From Propionibacteriaceae bacterium (GTDB lineage: Bacteria; Actinomycetota; Actinomycetes; Propionibacteriales; Propionibacteriaceae): 45,767 nucleotides of DNA. Below, one piece after another: positions 16,067 through 24,599 of this stretch (positions are counted from its first letter, which is position 1; each line of letters starts with the position of its first letter). The position numbers were made by a program, and so were the translations under genes. The notes beneath the pieces were generated by a model. It saw only the letters and a list, made by a program, of their open reading frames with translations. It ran no database searches and was not told the origin of the DNA. The stretch covers positions 1 to 45,767 of the forward strand of contig CAJPNZ010000014.1 of NCBI GenBank assembly GCA_905372155.1. Reading direction: 5' to 3'.

Positions 16067-19000
16067 ACCAGCGCACCATCATCGACGGCAACGAGGCCGC
16101 CGCCGACGTCGCCTACCGGCTGAGCGAACTCTGCTCCATCTACCCGATCACCCCCAGTTCCACCATGGCCGAACTGGCCGACGAGTGGTCCTCCCACGGG
16201 CGCAGGAACGTCTTCGGCACTGTGCCCACCGTCGTCGAGATGCAGTCCGAGGGAGGCGCGGCCGGAGCCATGCACGGCGCCCTCCAGGGCGGGGCCCTGT
16301 CCACCACCTTCACCGCCTCGCAGGGCCTGCTGCTGATGATCCCCAACATGTACCGGATCGCCGGGGAGCTGACCTCCACGGTCTTCCACGTCGCGGCGCG
16401 TTCCCTGGCCGCGCAGGGCCTGTCGATCTTCGGTGATCACCAGGACGTGATGGCCATACGCCAGACGGGCTGCTGCATGCTCAGCTCCGCGTCGGTGCAG
16501 GAGGCCCACGACATGGCGGCCGTCGCGCATCTGGCGACCCTGCGCGCCCGGCTGCCGTTCGTGCACTTCTTCGACGGCTTCCGCACCAGTCATGAACTCA
16601 ACACCCTCGTCAAACTCACCGACGACCAGCTGCGTGAACTGGTTCCCACCGACCTGATCCGCGAACACCGCGCCCGGGCGCTGAGCCCCGAAAACCCGTT
16701 CATCCGGGGTACCGCGCAGAACCCGGACACCTACTTCCAGTCCCGCGAGACCGCGAACCGCTACTACGACGCCGTGCCCGGGATCCTCACCGAGGTCCTG
16801 GAACGCTTCGAGGAGATCTCGGGCCGTCACTACTCCCTGGTGGAGTACCACGGTCACCCCGAGGCCGACCGGGTGGTGGTGATCATGGGTTCGGGGATAG
16901 AGACGATGATCCCTGTGGTCAAGCACCTCAACGAGGCGGGGGAAAAGGTGGGTGCTCTGTTCGTGCGGCTCTACCGGCCCTTCCCGAAAGAACACCTCCT
17001 GGCCGCGCTGCCCGCCACCGTGCGGAAGGTCGCCGTCCTGGACCGCACCAAGGAACCCGGATCGGGGGGCGAGCCGCTGTTCCTCGACGTCTCCTCCGCC
17101 ATCGGGGAATCCGTGGCCCGCGGGGACCGGGAGGTGATGCCGGTGCTGACCGGTGGCCGCTACGGCCTGTCCAGCAAGGAGTTCACCCCCGCCATGGCCA
17201 AGGCGGTCTACGACGAGCTGGCGAAGGACCGTCCCCGGCCGCGCTTCACGGTGGGCATCAACGACGACGTCACCCACCTGTCCCTCGATGTCGACCCCGA
17301 CTTCCAGCTCCTCGATCCGCAGACCCACCGCGCCGTGTTCTACGGGCTGGGTTCGGACGGCACCGTCGGAGCCAACAAGAACACCATCAAGATCATTGGT
17401 TCCGACCCCGGGACCTACGCCCAGGGCTACTTCGTCTACGACTCCAAGAAGTCGGGTTCACGCACCGTCTCGCATCTGCGATTCGGCCCCAACCCGATCC
17501 AGGCGCCGTATCTGGTGACCCGGTCGAACTTCATCGGCTGCCATCACTGGTCGATCCTGGAGCGGGTGGACGTGCTGGAGTTCGCCCAGCCCGGTGCGAC
17601 GCTGCTGATCAACTCGCCCTATCCGGCGGATCAGGTGTGGGAGCAGCTGCCGCGCCCGATGCAGGACAGGATCGTAGAGCTGGGCATCTCCCTTCACGTC
17701 ATCGACGCCTCCGCGGTCGCGCGGGCCGCGGGCCTCGGGTCGCGCACCAACACGGTGCTGCAGACTTGTTTCTTCGCGATCTCCGGCATCATGCCGCGTG
17801 AAGAGGCAATCGAGAAGGTCAAGGCCGCCATCACCAAGACCTACGCCCGCAAGTCGATGGCCATCGTGCAGAAGAACCACGAGGCGGTCGACGCCTCCCT
17901 GGCCCACCTGCACGAGGTCCAGGTGCCCGCCAGCGCGACGGGGCAGCGGGACCTGATCCCGCCCGTCCCGTCGGATGCCCCGCCGTTCGTGCGGGAGGTC
18001 ACCGCGACGATGCTGGCCGGGCGCGGTGACGAGCTGCCGGTCTCGGCGCTGCCCGTCGACGGTGCCTATCCGTCGGGGACCACCCGCTACGAGAAACGCA
18101 ACATCAGCGAGATCATCGCGGTGTGGGACAACGAGGCCTGCATCCAGTGCGGGAACTGTTCCTTCGTGTGTCCGCACGCCGTGCTGCGAGCCAAGTACTA
18201 CCCCTCCGAGGTGACCGAGAACGCCCCCGATGGTTTCCTCAGCCAACCGCTCGACGCCGCGGGACTGCCCGACACCAGCTACACGCTGCAGGTCTACGCC
18301 GAGGACTGCACAGGCTGCGGGTTGTGCGTGGAGGCCTGTCCCGTGCGGCCCGCCGGGCAGCCGAACCGGCGCGCCATCAATCTGGAGCCGGTGCTGGAAC
18401 GGGAAAAGGAGAAGGAAGCGGTCAGGTTTTTCGAGACCATTCCGCTCAACGACCGCCGCAACGTGGACTTCGGCACCGTCCGTGGCACCCAGTTCCTGGA
18501 GCCGTTGTTCGAGTTCTCCGGGGCCTGTGCCGGGTGCGGTGAAACCCCGTACCTGAAGCTGCTGACCCAGCTGTTCGGGGATCGCGTCACCGTCGCCAAC
18601 GCCACCGGCTGCTCGTCGATCTACGGTGGCAACCTGCCCACCACCCCGTGGGCGAAGAACGCCCGGGGACGCGGGCCGGCGTGGTCGAACTCGCTGTTCG
18701 AGGACAACGCCGAGTTCGGGCTCGGGCTCCGGCTGGCCGCCGACCTGCACCGGGACATGGCGCGCCGCCTCTTGGAGGAGCTGCGCCCCGAGATCGACGA
18801 CGACGAACTGATCGATTCGCTGCTGGCCGCGAAGCAGCGCATGGAATCGGGTCTGGCCCGGCAGGCCGCCCGGGTCGACCGTCTCAAGGCGCGGCTGGCG
18901 GAGCTGGAGGGCCCGAAGATCGAGGACCTCAAGAGCGTCTGCGACCATCTGCTGCGGCGTTCCGTGTGGATCGTCGGCGGCGACGGCTGGGCCTACGACA

Positions 19001-19650
19001 TCGGTTCCTCCGGTGTCGATCACGTGCTGGCCTCGGGCCGCAACGTCAACGTGCTGGTGCTGGACACCGAGGTGTACTCCAACACAGGAGGCCAGGCGTC
19101 CAAGTCCACCCCGCTGGGGGCGGTCGCGAAGTTCGCATCCGCGGGCAAGCACACCAACAAGAAGGACATGGCCATGCAGGCGATGGCCTACGGGTCGGTG
19201 TACGTGGCCCGGGTGGCGATGGGTGCGGATCCGCAGCAGACCTTGAAGGCGTTCCGCGAGGCGGAGGCCTACGAGGGGCCGAGCCTGATCATCGCCTACA
19301 GCCACTGCATCGCCCACGGCATCGACACCCGCAAGGGCCTGGAGCAGCAGTACCGGGCCGTCAACTCCGGGCACTGGCCGCTGATGCGTTACAACCCGGT
19401 GATCCGGGAGAACGGCGGAAATCCGTTCCTGCTCGACAGCCCCCGGCCGCGCCTGAGGCTGCGCGAGTACCAGGACGCCGAACTGCGCTACAAGGTGTTG
19501 CGCGCCGCCGACCCGGAGGAGGCCAATCGTCTCATCGACATCGCCCAGGCACAGGTGGACCGGCGCTGGGCCGAGTACGAGGAGCTGGCGCTCCGCGGCG
19601 CGGAGAAGTTCGCCGCCGACCCGCGCAAGGAGGAATCGTGGCAGATCTGA
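16063..19650 (+). CDS. nifJ: Pyruvate:ferredoxin (flavodoxin) oxidoreductase
   Basis: NifJ oxidises pyruvate with CoA to acetyl-CoA and CO2, giving low-potential electrons to ferredoxin or flavodoxin. The 1195-aa homodimer-type chain contains domain I with YPITPSSTMAE, the gamma and linker regions, and a GTVGANKNTIKI segment. The two-cluster ferredoxin domain (CIQCGNCSFVCPHAVLRA and CTGCGLCVEACP) lies near residues 695-760. The C-terminal TPP domain has CAGCGETPYLKLLTQLFG, NATGCSSIYGGNLPTTPW and DTEVYSNTGGQASK. ATG 16063 follows GGAGGG. It is the middle gene of a three-gene overlapping operon. The enzyme is oxygen-sensitive, which fits an anaerobic or facultative lifestyle. Confidence 0.96.
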   Translation: MNQRTIIDGNEAAADVAYRLSELCSIYPITPSSTMAELADEWSSHGRRNVFGTVPTVVEMQSEGGAAGAMHGALQGGALSTTFTASQGLLLMIPNMYRIAGELTSTVFHVAARSLAAQGLSIFGDHQDVMAIRQTGCCMLSSASVQEAHDMAAVAHLATLRARLPFVHFFDGFRTSHELNTLVKLTDDQLRELVPTDLIREHRARALSPENPFIRGTAQNPDTYFQSRETANRYYDAVPGILTEVLERFEEISGRHYSLVEYHGHPEADRVVVIMGSGIETMIPVVKHLNEAGEKVGALFVRLYRPFPKEHLLAALPATVRKVAVLDRTKEPGSGGEPLFLDVSSAIGESVARGDREVMPVLTGGRYGLSSKEFTPAMAKAVYDELAKDRPRPRFTVGINDDVTHLSLDVDPDFQLLDPQTHRAVFYGLGSDGTVGANKNTIKIIGSDPGTYAQGYFVYDSKKSGSRTVSHLRFGPNPIQAPYLVTRSNFIGCHHWSILERVDVLEFAQPGATLLINSPYPADQVWEQLPRPMQDRIVELGISLHVIDASAVARAAGLGSRTNTVLQTCFFAISGIMPREEAIEKVKAAITKTYARKSMAIVQKNHEAVDASLAHLHEVQVPASATGQRDLIPPVPSDAPPFVREVTATMLAGRGDELPVSALPVDGAYPSGTTRYEKRNISEIIAVWDNEACIQCGNCSFVCPHAVLRAKYYPSEVTENAPDGFLSQPLDAAGLPDTSYTLQVYAEDCTGCGLCVEACPVRPAGQPNRRAINLEPVLEREKEKEAVRFFETIPLNDRRNVDFGTVRGTQFLEPLFEFSGACAGCGETPYLKLLTQLFGDRVTVANATGCSSIYGGNLPTTPWAKNARGRGPAWSNSLFEDNAEFGLGLRLAADLHRDMARRLLEELRPEIDDDELIDSLLAAKQRMESGLARQAARVDRLKARLAELEGPKIEDLKSVCDHLLRRSVWIVGGDGWAYDIGSSGVDHVLASGRNVNVLVLDTEVYSNTGGQASKSTPLGAVAKFASAGKHTNKKDMAMQAMAYGSVYVARVAMGADPQQTLKAFREAEAYEGPSLIIAYSHCIAHGIDTRKGLEQQYRAVNSGHWPLMRYNPVIRENGGNPFLLDSPRPRLRLREYQDAELRYKVLRAADPEEANRLIDIAQAQVDRRWAEYEELALRGAEKFAADPRKEESWQI

Positions 19651-20651
19651 GGAGCAGCTACCTGGGGCTGGAACTGCGCAACCCCGTCATCGCCTCGGCC
19701 GGGCCGCTGAGCCAGAGCGTCGAGGACATCAAGGCGCTGGCGGATGCGGGACTCGGTGCCGTGACCATGTTCTCCCTGTTCGAGGAGCAGCTGCTCCGGG
19801 ACGCGGAGCGCCTGGTGGAGCTGGAGGAGCAGTTCGCCGACATAACCCCGGAGGCCATCAGCTTCTTCCCGGAGGTGCCGCGTGCAGAGGCTGATGCGGT
19901 CACGAATTACCTGCGGCTCGTCGAGAAGGGTGCCCAGGCCATCGACGTGCCGCTGATCGCCTCCCTCAACGGCGCTTCCCGCGGGGGATGGGTGCACTCG
20001 GCGCGCAGCCTGCAGGACGCCGGGGCGGCCGCGCTGGAACTCAACATCTACTACGTCCCGGGTGACCTCACCCTGGGAGGTGAAGAGGTGGAGCAGCGTC
20101 ACCTCGACATTCTCCGGGCCGTGAAGTCGGAGGTGAGCATCCCGGTGGCGGTGAAACTCAGCCCGTATTTCTCGTCGGTAGGTGCGATGTGCCAGCGGCT
20201 CGACCGGGCCGGGGCCGATGGTCTGGTGCTGTTCAACCGGTTCCTGCAACCCGACATCGACCTGGATCGGTTGGAGGTGGTCAGCGGGGTGACGCTGAGT
20301 TCGCCCGTGGACGCCCGCCTGCCGCGCACCTGGATCGCGGTGCTGCGCGACCACGTGGAGGCCTCGCTAGCGGCCTCGTCCGGGGTGGACCAGCCCGGGG
20401 ACGTCGTGAAACACCTGCTGGCCGGGGCCGATGTGGTCTGCACCACCTCGGCGCTGGTGCGTCACGGCGTCGAGCACGCCACCCGCCTGGTCGAGGGTCT
20501 CGAATCCTGGCTCGACGGCAGGCGGCTCACCCTGGACCAGGCCCGTGGCATGCTGGCCGTGCCGGGCCGCACCCCGGCCGACGCCTACGAGCGTGCGGGG
20601 TATGTCGCCGCGTTGGAGAAGGCCAAGACGACCTACGGGTCGCTGTCCTGA
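19638..20651 (+). CDS. Dihydroorotate-dehydrogenase-like FMN protein
   Basis: This 337-aa TIM-barrel flavoprotein is related to PyrD. It has LGLELRNPVIASAGPLS at the N-terminus, LIASLNGASRGGW, ALELNIYY, IPVAVKLSPYFSS, and DGLVLFNRF followed by C-terminal FMN-phosphate-binding glycine segments. It starts at GTG 19638, only 4 nt after AAGGAGG and 13 nt inside the end of nifJ. The usual active-site base (Cys or Ser in the NCPN region of PyrD) is not obvious: the corresponding place reads ELNIYYVPGD. True dihydroorotate oxidation is therefore doubtful. Coupling to NifJ and the GltD-like protein suggests a role in anaerobic redox metabolism rather than pyrimidine synthesis. Confidence 0.8.
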   Translation: MADLRSSYLGLELRNPVIASAGPLSQSVEDIKALADAGLGAVTMFSLFEEQLLRDAERLVELEEQFADITPEAISFFPEVPRAEADAVTNYLRLVEKGAQAIDVPLIASLNGASRGGWVHSARSLQDAGAAALELNIYYVPGDLTLGGEEVEQRHLDILRAVKSEVSIPVAVKLSPYFSSVGAMCQRLDRAGADGLVLFNRFLQPDIDLDRLEVVSGVTLSSPVDARLPRTWIAVLRDHVEASLAASSGVDQPGDVVKHLLAGADVVCTTSALVRHGVEHATRLVEGLESWLDGRRLTLDQARGMLAVPGRTPADAYERAGYVAALEKAKTTYGSLS

Positions 20652-20666
20652 CGGGGCGCACTCCGC

Positions 20667-20701
20667 GACGCCGGTTGGATTCTCACGGCCCAGCCGGCGT
20701 T
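20667..20701 (+). terminator. Weak hairpin after the nifJ operon
   Basis: ACGCCGG (20668-20674) pairs with CCGGCGT (20694-20700) around a 19-nt loop, followed by a short T-rich stretch. It is a plausible but weak terminator between the redox operon and the MarR operon. Confidence 0.35.
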
Positions 20702-20746
20702 GCTGTTTCCGGAGTTCAATCGTCTCGGATCCAACCAGATGCTTTC

Positions 20747-20765
20747 CATGTAATTGAGTTACATG
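20747..20765. promoter_or_regulatory. Perfect 7-5-7 palindrome, probable MarR operator
   Basis: CATGTAA-ttgag-TTACATG is a perfect dyad directly upstream of a TAATGT -10-like hexamer (20766-20771), itself 7 nt before the GTG of the marR gene. The location between -35 and -10 suggests autorepression. It stands out as AT-rich against the surrounding sequence. Confidence 0.6.
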
Positions 20766-20778
20766 TAATGTTTCTTGG

Positions 20779-21411
20779 GTGAAGGAGACAGCAAAGCCCC
20801 TCGGGGATCACGGAGCCCTCTTCGAAGCGCTCCTGCACGCGGAGGTGGCGCTGTGGAACCGGCTCGAGAAGGCTCTCTGGCGAACCGCGAACTCCGCCAC
20901 CCTGGCGCGTTATCTCGTCCTGAAGCAGATCGACGCGTCAGCAGCCGACGGTGGCCCCCGGGTCCAGGACATCGCCCGGCGCCAGCACACCACGGTCGGC
21001 GCGGCCTCGCGGCTCGTCGATCGCCTGGTCGGTGACGGGCTCGTGGTCAGGACCCCCTGCCCCAAGGACCGGCGCTCCTGCCGTCTGAGCCTCACCGACA
21101 AGGGGCGGGTGCGGATGGAGAGTGCGGCCGGAGCCTTCGAGGACACCCTGCGCACCGTGCTCGCCGGATTCCGTCACGAGGAGCTGGTGGTTCTCACCCG
21201 GAACCTGACCCGGGTGGCCGCCGGAGCAAGCCAGCGGGCCGACGTCGTCCCGGCCATGCAGGGCGCCCGTCTCGACGAACCCCTGCCCGGTGGCGGTTTC
21301 GTCGCCCTGACCAACGAGAACGGAGCCGACCCCATGAATCATCCGGACGTCCGGAAAACCAGCCCGGACGATGCCAACCAGGGCAGTCCCGTCCGTGAAA
21401 GGAGCCTGTGA
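20779..21411 (+). CDS. MarR-family transcriptional regulator
   Basis: This 210-aa winged-helix regulator has a helical N-terminus (LFEALLHAEVALWNRLEKAL) and the recognition region VQDIARRQHTTVGAASRLVDRLVGDGLV. The wing carries the signature CPKDRRSCRLSLTDKGR (MarR DRR/LT-KG pattern). A C-terminal dimer helix and an unusually long ~50-residue tail follow. The GTG start has no ribosome site but sits 7 nt after a -10-like hexamer, so a leaderless mRNA is likely. It heads an operon with an oxidoreductase and an ABC importer. It probably senses a small phenolic, quinone or stress-related ligand; the ligand is unknown. Confidence 0.85.
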   Translation: MKETAKPLGDHGALFEALLHAEVALWNRLEKALWRTANSATLARYLVLKQIDASAADGGPRVQDIARRQHTTVGAASRLVDRLVGDGLVVRTPCPKDRRSCRLSLTDKGRVRMESAAGAFEDTLRTVLAGFRHEELVVLTRNLTRVAAGASQRADVVPAMQGARLDEPLPGGGFVALTNENGADPMNHPDVRKTSPDDANQGSPVRERSL

Positions 21412-22418
21412 TGGCCTCCACCATGCACGCCGTCGTCATTGAGACCCCGGGTGGTCCCGAGGCTCTGGAGGTCCGGGAACTTCCCCGCCCGATCCCACGC
21501 TCCGGAGAGGTGCTGATCCGGGTAGAGGCCTTCGGGGTGAACCGCTCCGAACAGCATTTCCGCCGGGGGCTGGGATCTTTCGGATCCTTTCCACGGGTCC
21601 CCGGCCTGGAGGCCGTGGGCACCGTTGTGGCCGCTCCCGGCGGAGAATTCGCCCCGGGACAGCAGGTCGCCGCGCTGATGGGGGGCATGGGGAGACTCTT
21701 CGACGGCGGATACGCCGAATACACCTGCGTTCCCGCACCGATAGTCGTCCGGTTCGACTCCGCACTCGACTGGGAGATCCTCGGGGCGGTGCCCGAGATG
21801 CTTCAGACCGCCCATGGCTCCCTGACCACCGGGGCAGGGGTGAAGGCGGGGGACACGCTTCTGATCCGGGGAGGAACCTCCTCCATCGGCCTGATGTGCC
21901 TCGCCCTCGCCCGGCTCCGCGGCGTCGAGACGATTGCCACGACACGCAAGGAGGCAAACGCCGGCCTTCTCAAACAGGCCGGAGCCGCGCAGGTCGTGAT
22001 CGATGACGGGCAGGTGTCACCGCAGGTTCTCGCCCTCACGGATGGGCGCGGAGTGGACGCGGCGGTGGAACTGGTCGGCGTGAACGTTCTGGGTGACACG
22101 CTGAGGGCCACGAGGCCCGGGGGTGTCGTCTGTTTCACCGGGATGGTCTCGGACCACTGGTCGATAGCGGAGTTCAACCCGATGGACTGGATCCCGAACG
22201 GAGTGAGGCTCACGGCCTACTCCGGGGAGGCCAAGGACCTACCCCCCGAGGTGCTGCAGGAGTACCTGGACGCGCTGGCCGACGGAACCGCCTCGCCGCC
22301 ACCTCTGACGACGTATCGCGGGTTGGAGGAAGCCAGGCTCGCCCACGAGGACATGGACCACTCCAGGCCCGGCAAGAAGGTCGTCCGGGTCCTCCACGAG
22401 AACGGAGCTGAATCATGA
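21411..22418 (+). CDS. Zinc-independent NADPH:quinone oxidoreductase-like MDR enzyme
   Basis: This 335-aa medium-chain dehydrogenase/reductase of the quinone-reductase subgroup has an N-terminal GroES-like fold (HAVVIETPGGPEALEVRELP, VEAFGVNRSEQHFRRG) and lacks the structural/catalytic Cys-His zinc ligands. Its nucleotide-binding motif is a modified one, LLIRGGTSSIGLMCLALAR (T-S-S-I-G in place of the usual A-G-G-V-G). ATG 21411 follows AAAGGAG and shares one base with the marR stop. It probably reduces a quinone or enone with NADPH. Control by the upstream MarR fits a detoxification response, but coupling to an osmolyte importer is odd. Confidence 0.82.
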   Translation: MASTMHAVVIETPGGPEALEVRELPRPIPRSGEVLIRVEAFGVNRSEQHFRRGLGSFGSFPRVPGLEAVGTVVAAPGGEFAPGQQVAALMGGMGRLFDGGYAEYTCVPAPIVVRFDSALDWEILGAVPEMLQTAHGSLTTGAGVKAGDTLLIRGGTSSIGLMCLALARLRGVETIATTRKEANAGLLKQAGAAQVVIDDGQVSPQVLALTDGRGVDAAVELVGVNVLGDTLRATRPGGVVCFTGMVSDHWSIAEFNPMDWIPNGVRLTAYSGEAKDLPPEVLQEYLDALADGTASPPPLTTYRGLEEARLAHEDMDHSRPGKKVVRVLHENGAES

Positions 22419-23263
22419 TCCGATTCGAGGACGTACAGAAGATCTATCCGGACGGCACCGTCGGGGTCGGGGGCATCACCCTCGACGTCGCCGAGCACTC
22501 CACGACCGTGCTGCTGGGCTCGTCCGGATCCGGCAAGACCACCCTGATGCGGATGGTCAACAAGATGGTTGCGCCGACCTCGGGTGTTGTGCTGCTGGCC
22601 GGGGAGGATGTCGCGGTGCAGCCGACGGTGGCGCTGCGACGCTCCATCGGCTACGTCCTGCAGGACGGCGGGCTGTTCCCGCACCGCCGCGTCGTCGACA
22701 ACATCGCCACGGTCCCGATCCTCGACGGGGTTCCCAAGGCCAAGGCGCGCGAGCATGCCCTGGAACTGATGGACATGGTCGGGCTCGACCACGACCTGGC
22801 CGGGCGTTTTCCGTCGCAGCTCTCCGGCGGGCAGCGGCAGCGCGTCGGAGTCGCCCGGGCGCTCGCCAACGACCCCAAGGTTCTGCTCATGGATGAACCC
22901 TTCGGTGCCCTCGACCCACTGGTCCGCGCCGACCTGCAGCGGGAACTGCGAGACCTGCAGCGGCGCCTGGGAACCACCATCCTTTTCGTCACCCACGACG
23001 TCGACGAGGCCTTCCTCCTGGGCGACCAGGTGGCGGTGCTGCGCACCGGCGGCGTCCTGGCGCAGGTCGGCACCCCGGAGGAACTGCTCTCCAGCCCGGC
23101 CGATGAGTTCGTCGCCGATTTCGTCGGGGCTGATGCAGGCCGCCGCCAGCTGCGAACCATCGAACGCAACGGTTCCAGGCTCGTGATCGACGCCGAGGGG
23201 CGACCCCTGGGCTCCCTCCGGGCCGGCGACGACGGGGGAAGCCGGGACAGGGAGTCGTCGTGA
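22415..23263 (+). CDS. Osmoprotectant-type ABC transporter, ATP-binding subunit (OpuCA/ProV-like)
   Basis: This 282-aa ATPase powers a quaternary-amine/betaine-type importer. Walker A is GSSGSGKTTLMRMVN, the Q-loop is GYVLQDGGLFPHRRV, the signature is QLSGGQRQRVGVARAL, Walker B is VLLMDEPFGALDP and the H-loop is FVTHDVDEA. The NKMVAPTSG and PHRRVVDNIATVP segments are typical of the OpuC/GBU branch. It lacks the C-terminal tandem CBS domains that sense ionic strength in OpuCA-type proteins; only a ~40-residue tail remains, so osmotic gating would have to be different. It overlaps the preceding and following genes by 4 nt (ATGA, GTGA). Confidence 0.9.
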   Translation: MIRFEDVQKIYPDGTVGVGGITLDVAEHSTTVLLGSSGSGKTTLMRMVNKMVAPTSGVVLLAGEDVAVQPTVALRRSIGYVLQDGGLFPHRRVVDNIATVPILDGVPKAKAREHALELMDMVGLDHDLAGRFPSQLSGGQRQRVGVARALANDPKVLLMDEPFGALDPLVRADLQRELRDLQRRLGTTILFVTHDVDEAFLLGDQVAVLRTGGVLAQVGTPEELLSSPADEFVADFVGADAGRRQLRTIERNGSRLVIDAEGRPLGSLRAGDDGGSRDRESS

Positions 23264-23910
23264 ACTGGTTGATCAACAACTTGGGGCAGGTGGGCAGCTA
23301 CTTCTTGATCCACACCCTGCTCTCGCTGGGCGCCATTGTCGCGGCCGCTGTGCTGTCGGTACCACTGGCCCGGTTGGCGGTCGCAACCCGGCGCTTCGGA
23401 GGACTTCTGCTCGGTGCCTTCTCCCTCCTGTACGCAGTTCCTTCCCTGCCGATGCTCGTGGTGATCCCGGTCATCCTGGGAGTTCCGGTGCGTTCCCCGC
23501 TGAACATGGTGATCGTCCTCACCCTGTACGGGATATCGGTGCTCGTCACCCAGGTCGCGGAGGCCTTCCGTTCCCTGCCCGAGGATGTCGTCGAGGCCGC
23601 GAACGCCCTCGGGGTCGATCCGTGGCGGCGATTCTGCCAGGTGGAGATGCCGCTCGCCGTGCCGGTGCTGATCGCGGGGCTGCGCGTGGTGGCCGCTTCC
23701 ACGGTGTCCCTGGTCACGGTCGGCGCGCTGGTAGGTGTGCAGTCACTCGGCACCCTGTTCACCGACGGCTTCCAGCGACAACTGGTCGAATCGCTGCTCA
23801 CCGGGCTCGGCGCGACCCTGCTGCTGGCCCTGGTCTTCGACCTACTCCTCGTGTTGCTTGGCAGGGCCCTGACCCCGTGGCTCCGCAAACGGAAGCAGGT
23901 GACGGCATGA
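23260..23910 (+). CDS. Osmoprotectant-type ABC transporter permease 1
   Basis: This 216-aa inner-membrane permease of the OpuCB/YehW type has about six hydrophobic helices. It has the EAA-loop sequence EDVVEAANALGVDPWRRFCQVEMPLAVPVLIAG around residues 110-140, which docks on the ATPase. It starts with GTG overlapping the ATPase stop. A second permease gene follows with a 4-nt overlap, so the transporter is a heterodimer of permeases, as in OpuC-like systems with a separate binding lipoprotein. Confidence 0.9.
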   Translation: MNWLINNLGQVGSYFLIHTLLSLGAIVAAAVLSVPLARLAVATRRFGGLLLGAFSLLYAVPSLPMLVVIPVILGVPVRSPLNMVIVLTLYGISVLVTQVAEAFRSLPEDVVEAANALGVDPWRRFCQVEMPLAVPVLIAGLRVVAASTVSLVTVGALVGVQSLGTLFTDGFQRQLVESLLTGLGATLLLALVFDLLLVLLGRALTPWLRKRKQVTA

Positions 23911-24599
23911 ATCTCTTCCTCGACGCCCTCGGCTGGCTGTTCACACCCGAGAACTGGGGCGGGGCCAGCGGCATCTCGTCACGACTGCAGCAACACCTCT
24001 ACTTCACCCTCGCCGTGGTCGCCGTGGCCTGCGTGTTGGCGTTCCCGGCCGGGGTGGCCATCGGCCACACGCGGCGCGGGGTGGCGGTGGTTCCCATGGT
24101 CACCGCATCGGCGCGTGCCCTCCCGACCCTCGGTCTGCTGACCCTGGTCGGTTTGTGGTCCGGCCTGGGGCTGGTGGCGCCCTTCTGCGCGCTGCTTGTG
24201 CTGGCCATTCCCCCGATGCTCGCCGGAGCCTACTCGGGGATCACCTCGGCCGAACCGGTCACGGTGGACGCGGCCCGCGCCATCGGCCTGTCCTCGTGGC
24301 AGGTGCTCACCCAGGTGGAGCTGCCCGCCGCCGTTCCGCTGCTTCTCGAAGGGCTGCGATCGACCACCCTCCAGGTCGTCGCCACGGCGACGCTCGCCGC
24401 CTACACCGCCGATGTGGGGTTGGGGCGGTTCCTCTTCACCGGTCTCAAGACCCGCGACTACGCCCAGATGATCGGCGGCGCGCTGCTGGTCGTCGTCCTG
24501 GCGCTCGTCCTGGACCTGCTGCTGGTCCAGGCCAAGCGTTCGATCACCCGAAAACTCGACCCAAGTACCCAAATCGCTTCTGCGAAGGAGTCCCGATGA
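23907..24599 (+). CDS. Osmoprotectant-type ABC transporter permease 2
   Basis: This 230-aa partner permease has a longer N-terminus (LFTPENWGGASGISSRLQQHLY, the periplasmic-facing insertion typical of OpuCD/YehY permeases) and about six helices. Its EAA loop is VTVDAARAIGLSSWQVLTQVELPAAVPLLLEGL near residues 115-150. ATG 23907 overlaps the preceding stop (ATGA). The C-terminal tail (ITRKLDPSTQIASAKESR) is hydrophilic and its coding DNA contains the ribosome site for the next gene. Confidence 0.9.
   Translation: MNLFLDALGWLFTPENWGGASGISSRLQQHLYFTLAVVAVACVLAFPAGVAIGHTRRGVAVVPMVTASARALPTLGLLTLVGLWSGLGLVAPFCALLVLAIPPMLAGAYSGITSAEPVTVDAARAIGLSSWQVLTQVELPAAVPLLLEGLRSTTLQVVATATLAAYTADVGLGRFLFTGLKTRDYAQMIGGALLVVVLALVLDLLLVQAKRSITRKLDPSTQIASAKESR

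Noticed and set aside
14582..19374. Several long minus-strand open frames opposite the GltD-like and nifJ genes
   Set aside because: Same GC3-driven antisense effect; no start signals or motifs.
19638..20651. Naming the PyrD-like gene pyrD
   Set aside because: The catalytic base region is not recognisable and the gene is embedded in a pyruvate-oxidation operon rather than with pyr genes.
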